This document shows positions 17,172 through 25,018 of a DNA stretch of 64,000 nt, piece after piece. Position 1 is the first letter of the stretch. Each line of letters opens with the position of its first letter. Source of the DNA: Streptomyces sp. MP131-18 (GTDB lineage: Bacteria; Actinomycetota; Actinomycetes; Streptomycetales; Streptomycetaceae). The stretch lies in the NCBI RefSeq assembly GCF_001984575.1, contig NZ_LZNS01000001.1, forward strand, positions 2,900,872-2,964,871, given 5' to 3'. Position numbers and translations under genes: made by a program. The notes beneath the pieces are model-generated. The model was not told the DNA's origin. It did no database searches and was given only the letters and a program-made list of their open reading frames with translations.

Positions 17172-18026
17172 TCAGCGCCGCCGCGCGGACCGCGCGTGTT
17201 GCTCCACGCGGTCGGCCATGATCTGGGCCAGGAGCCCGGCGACCGGAACGGCCACGCCCGCGGCGCGGGCCGCGGAGGTCACCTCCCACAGGTCCTTGCT
17301 CCAGGGGCGTTCGGCCACGGGCGTGCCGCCCGCGTCGTACGCTTCGGCGACCTCGTCGAAGAAGCCCCAGTTGCGGGCCACCCACGAGTCGCCGAGCCCG
17401 CCCGAGACCGCGGCGAGCACGTCCTGCTCGGCGACCCCGTAGGCGGCGGCCAGGTCCAGCGCCTCGTGGGCACCGGCCAGCGCGGCGAACATCATCAGCT
17501 GGTTGGCGAGCTTGGCGGCCGAACCGGCCCCGGACGGGCCGACGTGGCGCACCTGGCTGCCGACCGCGGCGAGGACGGGGCGGGCCCGTTCGAACACCTC
17601 GGCCGCGCCCCCGGCCATCACGGCCAGGTCCCCGCGGGCGGCGCGCTCGGCACCGCCGCTGACCGGCGCGTCGAGGAGGCCGACGCCCCGGTCGGCGGCG
17701 CGCGCCGCCAGGTCGCGCGCCGTCGCGGGCAGGACCGTGCTGTGCACCAGCACCAGGGCGCCCTCCGCGAGCCGCGGCAGCAGCGTGCCGAGCACGCTGC
17801 CGACCGCGGCGTCGTCGGGGACGGCGAGCGCGATCACGCCGCAGTCGGCGAGGTCGTCCGCCTCGGCGACCGGGCGGGCGCCCGGCCCGGCGAGGGCATC
17901 GGCGCGGCCGGGCGCCCGGTCGTACAGCGACACGTGCCAGCCCGCGGCCAGCAGCGCCTCGGCCATCGGCCGGCCGAGGTTGCCGAGCCCGGCGAAGCCG
18001 ATACGGGTGGTTGCTTGGCTGATCAC
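17172..18026 (-). CDS. NAD(P)-dependent beta-hydroxyacid dehydrogenase
   Basis: A 284-residue member of the 3-hydroxyisobutyrate/tartronate-semialdehyde reductase family. It has the dinucleotide motif GFAGLGNLGRPMAEALL, the substrate loop DAPVSGGAERAARGDLA and the catalytic Lys in AAKLANQLMM. It converts a beta-hydroxyacid to a semialdehyde or the reverse, plausible for glycerate- or hydroxyisobutyrate-like intermediates. The GTG start overlaps the stop of the RraA-like gene as GTGA. It is the second gene of the GntR-controlled operon. Confidence 0.92.
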   Translation of the reverse strand: MISQATTRIGFAGLGNLGRPMAEALLAAGWHVSLYDRAPGRADALAGPGARPVAEADDLADCGVIALAVPDDAAVGSVLGTLLPRLAEGALVLVHSTVLPATARDLAARAADRGVGLLDAPVSGGAERAARGDLAVMAGGAAEVFERARPVLAAVGSQVRHVGPSGAGSAAKLANQLMMFAALAGAHEALDLAAAYGVAEQDVLAAVSGGLGDSWVARNWGFFDEVAEAYDAGGTPVAERPWSKDLWEVTSAARAAGVAVPVAGLLAQIMADRVEQHARSARRR

Positions 18027-18709
18027 TGGACCGAGGCGTCCAGCGGGCGGCCGAGCTTCTCGTACAGCGCGCGACGGCCGCGCATGTCGTTCTCCAGCTC
18101 CTGGCGCGCGTACTTCGCGACGGTCCCGGCGTGCTCCACGGGCACCGCGAGCACGCCGTCGCCGTCCGCGACGACGATGTCGCCCGGCCGGATCAGCACG
18201 CCGCCGATGTCGACCGGCACCTGGAGGGAGTCGAACTCCACCCGGCCCTGCACCATGCTCTGTGCGCGGTACCGGCAGAAGATCGGCACCTCCTGCATGA
18301 TGCACTCGTCGGTGTCCCGGACCCCGCCGCTGGTCAGCACGCCGGTGGCGCCGGCCGCGTGCCACTCCAGCGAGTTGTTGGACCCGACCTCGCCGACGGG
18401 GAGGCCGGCGGACTGGATGACGACGATCTCGCCCTGCTGGATGGTGGACGTGATCTTGTTCGGGTAGATCTCCCGGTACCAGCGCCCCGCCCACTCGGTG
18501 TACTCCTCGGGCGTCAGCGGCGGCACGGCCTTCTCCGAGGGGCGCAGCCGCATGGTGCGGGCGATGCCCGTCATGGTGGCGCCCTGCCAGAGCGGCTTCA
18601 CCTCCGGCGACACGGTGCCCTTCGCGTGCAGTCCGGCCCAGTCGAGGCCGTCCCGTACGTCGGCGACGCGCAGGCCGTCGAAGAGGCGCAGCAGTTCAGC
18701 AGTCTCCAT
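18023..18709 (-). CDS. RraA-like / HMG aldolase family protein
   Basis: A 228-residue RraA-fold protein. The diagnostic stretch is GATGVLTSGGVRDTDE, with the Arg-Asp pair that in 4-hydroxy-4-methyl-2-oxoglutarate aldolases and oxaloacetate decarboxylases binds substrate and metal. It is more likely a lyase or decarboxylase in this catabolic cluster than an RNase E inhibitor, which is the role of the distant E. coli RraA. It is the first gene of the operon, with its start 47 bp from the GntR operator. Confidence 0.88.
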   Translation of the reverse strand: METAELLRLFDGLRVADVRDGLDWAGLHAKGTVSPEVKPLWQGATMTGIARTMRLRPSEKAVPPLTPEEYTEWAGRWYREIYPNKITSTIQQGEIVVIQSAGLPVGEVGSNNSLEWHAAGATGVLTSGGVRDTDECIMQEVPIFCRYRAQSMVQGRVEFDSLQVPVDIGGVLIRPGDIVVADGDGVLAVPVEHAGTVAKYARQELENDMRGRRALYEKLGRPLDASVQ

Positions 18710-18755
18710 GGAATCTCATCCCCATCGATTCGGTCCCAGCGATTGGGCTGGGTGA

Positions 18756-18773
18756 ACTATTGTCTACAATAGT
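18756..18773. promoter_or_regulatory. GntR/FCD-type operator between the RraA gene and the regulator
   Basis: ACTATTGT-CT-ACAATAGT is a perfect 18-bp palindrome containing the TNGT-N2-ACNA core typical of FadR-subfamily GntR operators. It is the only AT-rich stretch in this 145-bp divergent intergenic region. TACAAT (18765-18770) inside it could be the -10 box of the rightward gntR promoter, with TTGGGC 16 bp upstream as -35. Binding would therefore block gntR and, by position, the catabolic operon too. Assignment to the adjacent regulator is inference. Confidence 0.8.
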
Positions 18774-18854
18774 CATCCGGCGGTGGCAAGACCCTGGAAC
18801 GATGGAGGTTGTCATCAGTCACCGCGAGCCGAAGACCTCCCGAAAGGCTGCTCC

Positions 18855-19523
18855 ATGGCATCCCAGCCCGCCAGCGACGGCGATCAGCTGAATCCCCCGA
18901 GCCTCGTCCACCTCGCGGCGGGGGCCATCCGGAAAATGATCCTCTCGGGCGAACTCGGCCCCGGAGAAAGGCTGATCGAGCTGTCGCTGACCGAGCGGCT
19001 CGGCATCAGCCGGCCGCCGCTGCGGGAGGCGATGCGCCTGCTGGAGCAGGAGGGCCTGATCGTCGTCCAGCCGCGGCGCGGGGCGACCGTGGCCACGCTG
19101 ACCGATCAGGACGTCTACGAAATCCTGACGCTGCGCTCGGCCCTGGAGCGCACGGCGATCGAGCTGGGCGTGCCGGTGCGCGTCCCGGCGCGGCTGACCG
19201 CCTGCCGCGCGGCGCTGGAGCGGATGGAGGAGAGCGCCCGCGCCGAGGACCGCGCCAGGCTGGTGGAGAGCGGCTACGCGTTCCACGCCTCGATCGTGGC
19301 CCTCGCGGGGCACCGGCGGATCAACGAGATATATGCCTCGCTGCACCGGCAGTTGCTGCTGTGCATGGCCCGCAACCTGTTCGTACGGGAGCGGTACTAC
19401 GAAGACCTCGACGTGCACGTGGCACGCCACCGCCACCTGTTCGACCTGATCGAGGCCGGCGACCCCGAGCGGGTCCTCGCCGAGCTGGCGGTCCACGGCG
19501 AGCGGTCGTTCTCCCAGCGCTGA
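18855..19523 (+). CDS. GntR family transcriptional regulator (FadR/FCD subfamily)
   Basis: A 222-residue regulator with an N-terminal winged helix (LSLTERLGISRPPLREAMRLL) and a C-terminal all-helical FCD effector domain. The metal-ligand positions of that domain appear in YAFHASIVALAGH and DLDVHVARHRHLFDLI. FCD regulators are usually relieved by small organic acids, which fits a carboxylic acid or sugar-acid cluster. Start ATG 18855 is 7 nt after GAAAGG. It is divergent from the eleven-gene cluster and is the likely ligand of the operator at 18756-18773. Confidence 0.93.
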   Translation: MASQPASDGDQLNPPSLVHLAAGAIRKMILSGELGPGERLIELSLTERLGISRPPLREAMRLLEQEGLIVVQPRRGATVATLTDQDVYEILTLRSALERTAIELGVPVRVPARLTACRAALERMEESARAEDRARLVESGYAFHASIVALAGHRRINEIYASLHRQLLLCMARNLFVRERYYEDLDVHVARHRHLFDLIEAGDPERVLAELAVHGERSFSQR

Positions 19524-19530
19524 GGCGGGC

Positions 19531-19564
19531 CCTGCCGCACCGCCACGACGGGCGGCGCGGCAGG
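19531..19564. terminator. Hairpin between the converging gntR and subtilase genes
   Basis: CCTGCCGC (19531-19538) pairs perfectly with GCGGCAGG (19557-19564), and CCGCC/GGCGG extends the stem inside it. It starts 8 nt after the gntR stop and lies in the 63-bp convergent gap, so it can terminate either transcript. There is no U-tract, which is usual in Streptomyces. A 13-bp direct repeat (GTGCGGTCAGGCC, two and a half copies from 19568) follows and reaches into the subtilase stop codon. Confidence 0.6.
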
Positions 19565-19586
19565 ACCGTGCGGTCAGGCCGTGCGG

Positions 19587-22500
19587 TCAGGCCGTGCGGT
19601 AGGCGTCCACGACGGTCTGCTCCGTCGTGCTGCCGTCCGGGCCCGCCACCGTGGCGCGGAACGAGACCGTGCCGCCGGCCGCCGGGTTGGTCACGGTGAT
19701 CTCCCCGTCGGCCACCGGCGTTTCGACCCAGGTGCCGCCGCCGTCGTAGGACACCTCGACGGTGACGCCGTCCGTGCCCGGCCCGGCCGCCGCGCCCTCG
19801 ACGGACACCGGTACGGTGCTCACCTCCCCCGCGGGCGCGGTGCTTCCCGTATCGAGCCGCGGGGCGAAGCGCACCAGCGAGGTGGGCAGCACGGCCCACT
19901 CGTCGCCGGGCACGGTCGCGGAGGTGAAGCCGAACGTCACGGTGACCTCGGTGCTCACCGCCGCCCCCGGGCGGCGGGCCGTGGTCGTCAGCTCGTAACG
20001 GCCTTCCCCCGGCGGGACGGCCAGGGCGGTCCAGCCGCGGATGTAGTCGTCCAGCTCGTGGACCACCTCCCCGTCGCGGGTCAGCGTCGTCGCGCCGGAC
20101 TCGGTGTCCACGTAGCCGCTGTGGCCCGAACCGTCCGCGAGTACCGCCACGTTGACGTCGAACGTGTCGCCGTTGCGGTGGACGCCGCCGCCGGTCGGCA
20201 GGGCGGGCCCGAACACGCCCACGTTCACGACGTGTTCCACGTGGTCGCCCGGCTCGTACGCACGGGGCGCGCTGCCCAGCCACCCGGCTTCGCCCTCGCC
20301 GGAGAACTGGAGCGCGTAGTCCCACGAACCGCGCGTGACGTGCAGCGAGGTGGTGGCGGGCAGGTCGCGGTAGGGGCCGTACGAGGCGAGCCGGCCGCCG
20401 GAGACGATCAGCTGGCCCGTGGTGCCCTCGGCCAGCGCGCCCTGCGTGATGCTCAGCTCGGCGAAGTCGTCCGCCGGGTAGGCGTGCGCGTACCCGTCGA
20501 AGAACGAACCGGCCCGCTCGGCCGAGACGTGGTACTGCGCGTCGTCGCCCGCGGTCCAGGCCCCGGCGATGCGGGCGTGCAGCTGATCGTCGGGCAGTGG
20601 CGGCCCGGCGAACCCGGTGTGCAGAGTGGCCCGTTCGGGGTCGTGGTCCCAGGAGATGCCGGCCTCGACGGCCGGCAGTTCGAGATCGGCGGCCAGGGCG
20701 AACGGCACGGCCGCGGCGTCGGGCACCGTCGGCAGGACCGGCTCCGCCGCGGCGGCGTCGAAGACGACCGTGGCGTCCGCCGCGAGGTCAGGAACGTGCT
20801 CGGCCTGCGCGGCGACGTCCGTCACCCGGCCGGCGCCGTCGACGGCCTCGATGGAGGAGACCAGCAGGTAGTCGCCGTCCGCGGGCAGCCGGACGCTGCG
20901 CGTGCCCTGTCCCGTCACGTCCGTCACGTCCCAGGACTCCCCGGTCGCCACGTCGAGCGCGTACAGCGACCAGTCGTCCGGTGCCCCGCCGTCGGCGGCG
21001 ATGCCCTCGACGGTGACCACGTGGGCCTCGCCGAGCAGCTCGACGCCACCGGCCGTGCGTACGGTCTGCTCGCCGCCGGTGGCCGTGACGTACACGCTGT
21101 AGCCGCCGGTGGCCCCGCCCGCCGCGGCGGTCGCGGCGGTGACGGTGACGGCGGCGGTCCCGCTCGCCGGCACGGTGACCGAGGTGGTGTCGAGGGAGAA
21201 CATGCCGTCCGGCGCGGGCGTTCCGTCCGGGGCGAGGCCCGTCAGGGACAGCTCAAGCGTGACGTCCTCCGGTCCCAGGTTCCGGTAGGTCAGCTCCTCG
21301 GCGGGCGGCGGGTCCTCGGTGTGCGGCCACTCGACCGCGCCGAAGCCGAGAGAGACCGGCTCGGCCACGATGTGCTGCCCGACGGCGCGCGCCACGTCCA
21401 CCCGGCCGGCGCCCTGCCGGAACGCGCCGTGGCCTGCGGCCGGTTCCGCGGATGCCACCAGCGCCGCCTTCAGCCGGTCGCCGGTCCAGTCGGGGTGCGC
21501 CTGCGCGAGCAGCGCAGCGGCGCCCGCGGCGTGCGGGGCGGCCATGGACGTACCGGAAATCGCCACATACCCGTCCGCGACGGGCTCGCCTTCCTCGGCG
21601 ACGACGCTGCCCTCGGCCGCCGCGGCGCCGATGTCCACACCCGGTGCCGTCAGGTCCGGCTTGAGGCCCGCGTCGCCGGCCCGCGGGCCGGTGGCGGAGA
21701 AGGCGGCGGGCTCGTCGGCGTCGTCGACCGCGCCGACGGTCAGTGCCGCGTCCGCGGTGCCGGGCGAGCCGAGGGTGCCGGGCTCGGGCCCGTCGTTCCC
21801 CGCGGACACGACGAACAGCGCGCCGGAGGCGGCGGAGAGCGTGTTGACGGCCTCCTCCAGCGGGTCGACGCCGGGTGTGTCCGGGCCGCCGAGGCTCATG
21901 TTGACGATGTCGGCGTCCTGTTCGACGGCCCACTCCATGCCGGCGATGATCCCGGAGTCGAAGCCGTAGCCGTAGTCGTCGAGCACCTTTCCGTTCAGCA
22001 GCCGCGCGCCCGGGGCCACGCCGCTCCAGGTGCCCCCCGTTCCGGCCAGGATGGAGGCCACGTGCGTGCCGTGGCCGCGGCGGTCCTCGATCCGCTGCGC
22101 CTCGGAGAAGTTGGCCGAGGCGGTCACCTTTCCGCCGTCCAGGTCGGGGTGCGTCTCGTCGATGCCGGTGTCCAGCACGGCGACGGTGACGCCGGAGCCG
22201 TCGAATCCGGCCTCCCACGCCTGCGGGGCGCCGATCTGCGGGACGCTGGTGTCCAGGCTCGCCCGCCGCACGGTGTCCAGCGTCAGGGAGGTCACGCCCG
22301 AGGACAGCGTCCGCGGGCCGGTCAGCGCGTCCCAGGCCGCCGCGGCCTCGTCCGCGTCGAGGGTCAGGGCCTCGGCCCCGATGCTGTCCAGGTCGGCGCG
22401 TATCTCCGGCTGCCCCCCGTCGAACAGCCGGGCCGGGCGCTCGCCCTCGTAAGCCACGATGACGGGCACACCGTCGCCCGCCAGCCGCCGGTATCCGGGG

Positions 22501-22832
22501 CGGCTCAACTCGGTCACGTCGAACAGCCGCGGGTCGACCAGCCCCTGCGCGATCAGCGGCCGGGCGTCGGAGGGCACGACGAACGTGCCGTCGGCGCCGC
22601 GCGACACCGAGAAGGGCACGTGGGCGCGGCCTTCCGCGCGCTGCACGCCGAGCACCTCCCCGTCCGCGCCGAGGGCGACCCGGTCGCCGGTGACCAGCGT
22701 GACCTGGCCGGGCGCCCGGGTGGGCGCCGTGGTGCCGTGGTCCGCACCGGCCGGCGGGGCGATGAGCAGCCCCGCACCCATGGCGGCAGCGGTGGCCGCG
22801 ATCGCCACCGGCCTTCTTCGCTTCTTGTGCAC
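19587..22832 (-). CDS. Secreted S8 family serine peptidase (subtilase)
   Basis: A 1081-residue exported subtilisin-like protease. A Lys/Arg-rich n-region and hydrophobic core form a signal peptide ending near AGA-DHG (residue 30). After a pro-region the catalytic residues are Asp221 (AVLDTGID), His254 (RGHGTHVAS), Asn346 (SAGNDG) and Ser429 (SGTSMAAPHAAG). The last 550 residues are beta-rich, probably Ig-like domains, as in large Streptomyces subtilases. The GTG at 22832 follows GGGAG. The upstream extension to 22967 is not signal-peptide-like and was discarded. Transcribed alone. Confidence 0.93.
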   Translation of the reverse strand: MHKKRRRPVAIAATAAAMGAGLLIAPPAGADHGTTAPTRAPGQVTLVTGDRVALGADGEVLGVQRAEGRAHVPFSVSRGADGTFVVPSDARPLIAQGLVDPRLFDVTELSRPGYRRLAGDGVPVIVAYEGERPARLFDGGQPEIRADLDSIGAEALTLDADEAAAAWDALTGPRTLSSGVTSLTLDTVRRASLDTSVPQIGAPQAWEAGFDGSGVTVAVLDTGIDETHPDLDGGKVTASANFSEAQRIEDRRGHGTHVASILAGTGGTWSGVAPGARLLNGKVLDDYGYGFDSGIIAGMEWAVEQDADIVNMSLGGPDTPGVDPLEEAVNTLSAASGALFVVSAGNDGPEPGTLGSPGTADAALTVGAVDDADEPAAFSATGPRAGDAGLKPDLTAPGVDIGAAAAEGSVVAEEGEPVADGYVAISGTSMAAPHAAGAAALLAQAHPDWTGDRLKAALVASAEPAAGHGAFRQGAGRVDVARAVGQHIVAEPVSLGFGAVEWPHTEDPPPAEELTYRNLGPEDVTLELSLTGLAPDGTPAPDGMFSLDTTSVTVPASGTAAVTVTAATAAAGGATGGYSVYVTATGGEQTVRTAGGVELLGEAHVVTVEGIAADGGAPDDWSLYALDVATGESWDVTDVTGQGTRSVRLPADGDYLLVSSIEAVDGAGRVTDVAAQAEHVPDLAADATVVFDAAAAEPVLPTVPDAAAVPFALAADLELPAVEAGISWDHDPERATLHTGFAGPPLPDDQLHARIAGAWTAGDDAQYHVSAERAGSFFDGYAHAYPADDFAELSITQGALAEGTTGQLIVSGGRLASYGPYRDLPATTSLHVTRGSWDYALQFSGEGEAGWLGSAPRAYEPGDHVEHVVNVGVFGPALPTGGGVHRNGDTFDVNVAVLADGSGHSGYVDTESGATTLTRDGEVVHELDDYIRGWTALAVPPGEGRYELTTTARRPGAAVSTEVTVTFGFTSATVPGDEWAVLPTSLVRFAPRLDTGSTAPAGEVSTVPVSVEGAAAGPGTDGVTVEVSYDGGGTWVETPVADGEITVTNPAAGGTVSFRATVAGPDGSTTEQTVVDAYRTA

Positions 22833-22968
22833 AGTGCTCCCAAGCGTCGTGAGGTGACTTGCACTTGGGGACCCTAGGAGCCCGCCACCGTTTTGTGTGC
22901 GGTGGCAAACAACTGTCTGTTCCGTTGCCCGAGATTCGGCCACATTCCGGCCGGGGGCGGACGGCATG

Positions 22969-23001
22969 AAAAAACCCGGCCCCTGGGCGGGACCGGGTTT
23001 T
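22969..23001 (-). terminator. Intrinsic terminator of the L,D-transpeptidase gene
   Basis: AAAACCCGG (22971-22979) pairs with CCGGGTTTT (22993-23001) around a GC-rich inner part. On the minus strand the stem is followed by a T-run (complement of the As at 22969-22974), the classical intrinsic form, unusual in this GC-rich genome. It lies 30 nt after the transpeptidase stop and upstream of the subtilase start, so it insulates the subtilase promoter. Confidence 0.85.
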
Positions 23002-23030
23002 CTGGTGCGGGTGGAGCTGGGCGGGGAGCG

Positions 23031-24290
23031 TCAGAGGGCGCTGCCCGCCTGCCAGTCGGCCCAGCTCATATTCCAGCCGTTGAGCCCGTTGTCCGGCTGG
23101 ATTTCGCGGTCCGGCGAGTTCACCACGGTGACGATGTCGCCGCGGAGCGACTCCTCGAAGAACCAGGCGCCGTCCTTGTCCGGATCGTCGGCACCCTGGG
23201 CGTCCGCGAGCCCTATGCAGCCGTGACTCGTGTTGCTGGAGCCGAAGACGCTGTTGGCGGCCCAGTAGTTGCCGTGGATGAACGTGCCGGAGGTCGACAG
23301 CCGCATCGCATGCGGCACGTCGGGTATGTCGTACTCGCCCTCGCCGTCGTCGTCCGTGAAGCCGACGGTGGCGCCGTCCATCCGGGTCTCCTTGAACTTT
23401 TCGGAGATCACCATGATGCCGTTGTACGTCGGGTTCTCCGCGCTGCCGGCGGATATCGGGATGGTGCGCAGCGGCTCCCCGTCGCGCACGACCTCCATCT
23501 GGTGGCTCTCCGCGTCGACCGTGCTGACCTGGGAGCGGCCCACGGTGAAGGAGAAGCTGCGGTCCTGCCAGCCGACGACGTCCGCGCCCGCGTCGATCCC
23601 GTCGAAGCCGAGCGCGACGGTCACCTCGCTGTTGGCCCGCCAGTAGTCCTCGGGCCGGAAGTCGAGCCGGGTGTCGCTGAACCAGTGCCCCACCACTTCC
23701 TGGCCGGAGCTGGTATTGATCTCGACCGCGGCCTCGATCTCCGCGCGGTTCTCGATGGGCTTGTCGAAATTGAGCGAGACCGGCATGCCCACGCCGACGG
23801 TCTCGCCGTCCTCGGGAGTGAAGTACCCGGTGAAGCTGCTCTCCGGGGAGACGGTGGTGAACGTGGTGCTCTGGTGCGCCTCGCGTCCCTCGCCGTCGCT
23901 GGCCCTGACGGCCAGCTGATACCTGGTACCGCGGTCCAACTGGGCGTCGGGCGCCCAGCTGGTCTGGTCCCCGGATATCGTCCCGGCCACCTCGGAGCCG
24001 CTCTCCGTGGCCGTCATGACCACTTCGTCGAGCGTGCCTTCCTCGACCGAGACCTGTACGTCGTCATTGATCCCGACGCCGTCCGCCGCGTCCTCGGGAG
24101 TAATGGAAATCACCGCGGCCGACGTGTCCGCGTCCTCCGCGGCACGGTCCGCGTCCGACTGCTCACTGCTCCCACCCCCCTCGTCGGAAGGCTCGTCGTC
24201 CCCGCCGCCGCCGCATGCCGACAGTGTCAGCACCCCGCTGAGCAGCGCCGCCGCCGTTATCAGGCCCTTGCGCCGCATCCCGTCCCTCAT
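23031..24290 (-). CDS. L,D-transpeptidase lipoprotein (YkuD domain)
   Basis: A 419-residue cell-wall enzyme. A lipoprotein signal ends in LTLSAC with Cys26, followed by a Gly/Asp/Ser linker. Two Ig-like domains occupy about residues 60-270, and the YkuD catalytic domain follows with HGNYW and SHGCIGL (His356, Cys358). It would form 3-3 meso/LL-diaminopimelate cross-links in peptidoglycan or anchor proteins, in the Ldt/LdtMt2 manner. Start ATG 24290 has GGAGTGG upstream. ATG 24278 (MRRKGL) is an alternative with a similarly good site. Confidence 0.93.
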   Translation of the reverse strand: MRDGMRRKGLITAAALLSGVLTLSACGGGGDDEPSDEGGGSSEQSDADRAAEDADTSAAVISITPEDAADGVGINDDVQVSVEEGTLDEVVMTATESGSEVAGTISGDQTSWAPDAQLDRGTRYQLAVRASDGEGREAHQSTTFTTVSPESSFTGYFTPEDGETVGVGMPVSLNFDKPIENRAEIEAAVEINTSSGQEVVGHWFSDTRLDFRPEDYWRANSEVTVALGFDGIDAGADVVGWQDRSFSFTVGRSQVSTVDAESHQMEVVRDGEPLRTIPISAGSAENPTYNGIMVISEKFKETRMDGATVGFTDDDGEGEYDIPDVPHAMRLSTSGTFIHGNYWAANSVFGSSNTSHGCIGLADAQGADDPDKDGAWFFEESLRGDIVTVVNSPDREIQPDNGLNGWNMSWADWQAGSAL

Positions 24291-24415
24291 CCGATCGCCA
24301 CTCCGTCCGCTGCCGCCTCTCCCTGAGGACACATGGGAGAGAACGTGATAAGGCGGCAGCCGGTTCCACTCTAAGTGAACCCATGCGATAGCTCGCCAGT
24401 TCGATGCCGGCTCGG

Positions 24416-24748
24416 TCAGTCCTCCTCGTCCTCGTCCTCCCAGCCGCCGTCCTCGTCCAGCTCCGCGGGCTCGCTGCTCCAGGACGCCTGGGCGAGCACC
24501 ACCCCGGGCACGTCCCCGACCAGGTCGACCGGGTCGATGAGGTAGGCCACGGCCTCCGCCTCGTCCCTGGACACGGCCTGCGCCGCCTGGTCGCGCTCCT
24601 CCGGCGGCATCAGCGCGTCGCCCTCGATGCGCGCCCACGCGGCCCTGATCAACTCGTCGGGCTCCGCGATCTCCAGCACCATCTCCACCCGGACGCGGAC
24701 GCGCCGCGTCTCCTCGCCGAGTTCCCCACTGCTCAGTTCATCACTCAT
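24416..24748 (-). CDS. Conserved acidic hypothetical protein
   Basis: A 110-residue, strongly acidic cytoplasmic protein with no signal or membrane segment. It has a predicted helical middle (DELIRAAWARIEGDALMPP) and a Glu/Asp-rich C-terminus (DGGWEDEDEED). I do not recognise a domain. ATG 24748 (MSDELSSGELGEE) is chosen as the natural N-terminus; ATG 24775, which follows GAAGAGG closely, is the alternative. Codon bias is typical of the genome. It is separated by 125 nt from the transpeptidase gene on the same strand and diverges from the small secreted-protein gene at 24820. Confidence 0.65.
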   Translation of the reverse strand: MSDELSSGELGEETRRVRVRVEMVLEIAEPDELIRAAWARIEGDALMPPEERDQAAQAVSRDEAEAVAYLIDPVDLVGDVPGVVLAQASWSSEPAELDEDGGWEDEDEED

Positions 24749-24819
24749 GCCCCGGAGGGTAAGGCGCCCGGCCATCACCTCTTCCCCGCGACCCGCACGG
24801 GCCCGTAACATCGCTCCCC

Positions 24820-24999
24820 ATGGACGGTCACCCTCACCGCCCGGACCGCCGCCCGCTGATATGCAGCGCCGTGGCGGCCGGCGTGCTCGGCCTCGTCTGG
24901 CTGCTGCCTTCGGCCCACGCCGACGGGGACGACGCCGACGGCACCTCGGGCGTCATGCCGGTCGAGCACACACAGCCGCACGTCGAGCCGGATCAGTAG
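24820..24999 (+). CDS. Small putative secreted protein, 59 residues
   Basis: A short gene reading MDGHPHRPDRRPLICSA followed by a hydrophobic core (VAAGVLGLVWLLP) and a signal-peptidase-like SAHA-DGDD site near residue 34. The mature peptide is only about 25 acidic residues. It ends TQPHVEPDQ. TAACAT lies 8 nt before the ATG, so it may be leaderless. It converges with hutH, stopping 19 nt from the hutH stop. No family is recognised. The third-position bias and complete signal architecture support a real gene. Confidence 0.6.
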   Translation: MDGHPHRPDRRPLICSAVAAGVLGLVWLLPSAHADGDDADGTSGVMPVEHTQPHVEPDQ

Positions 25000-25018
25000 C
25001 CGGCCCGTCGCCCCGCGT

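Noticed and set aside
22833..22967. 45-residue N-terminal extension of the subtilase from ATG 22967
   Set aside because: It would bury the signal peptide and it crosses the promoter region; GTG 22832 has a ribosome site.
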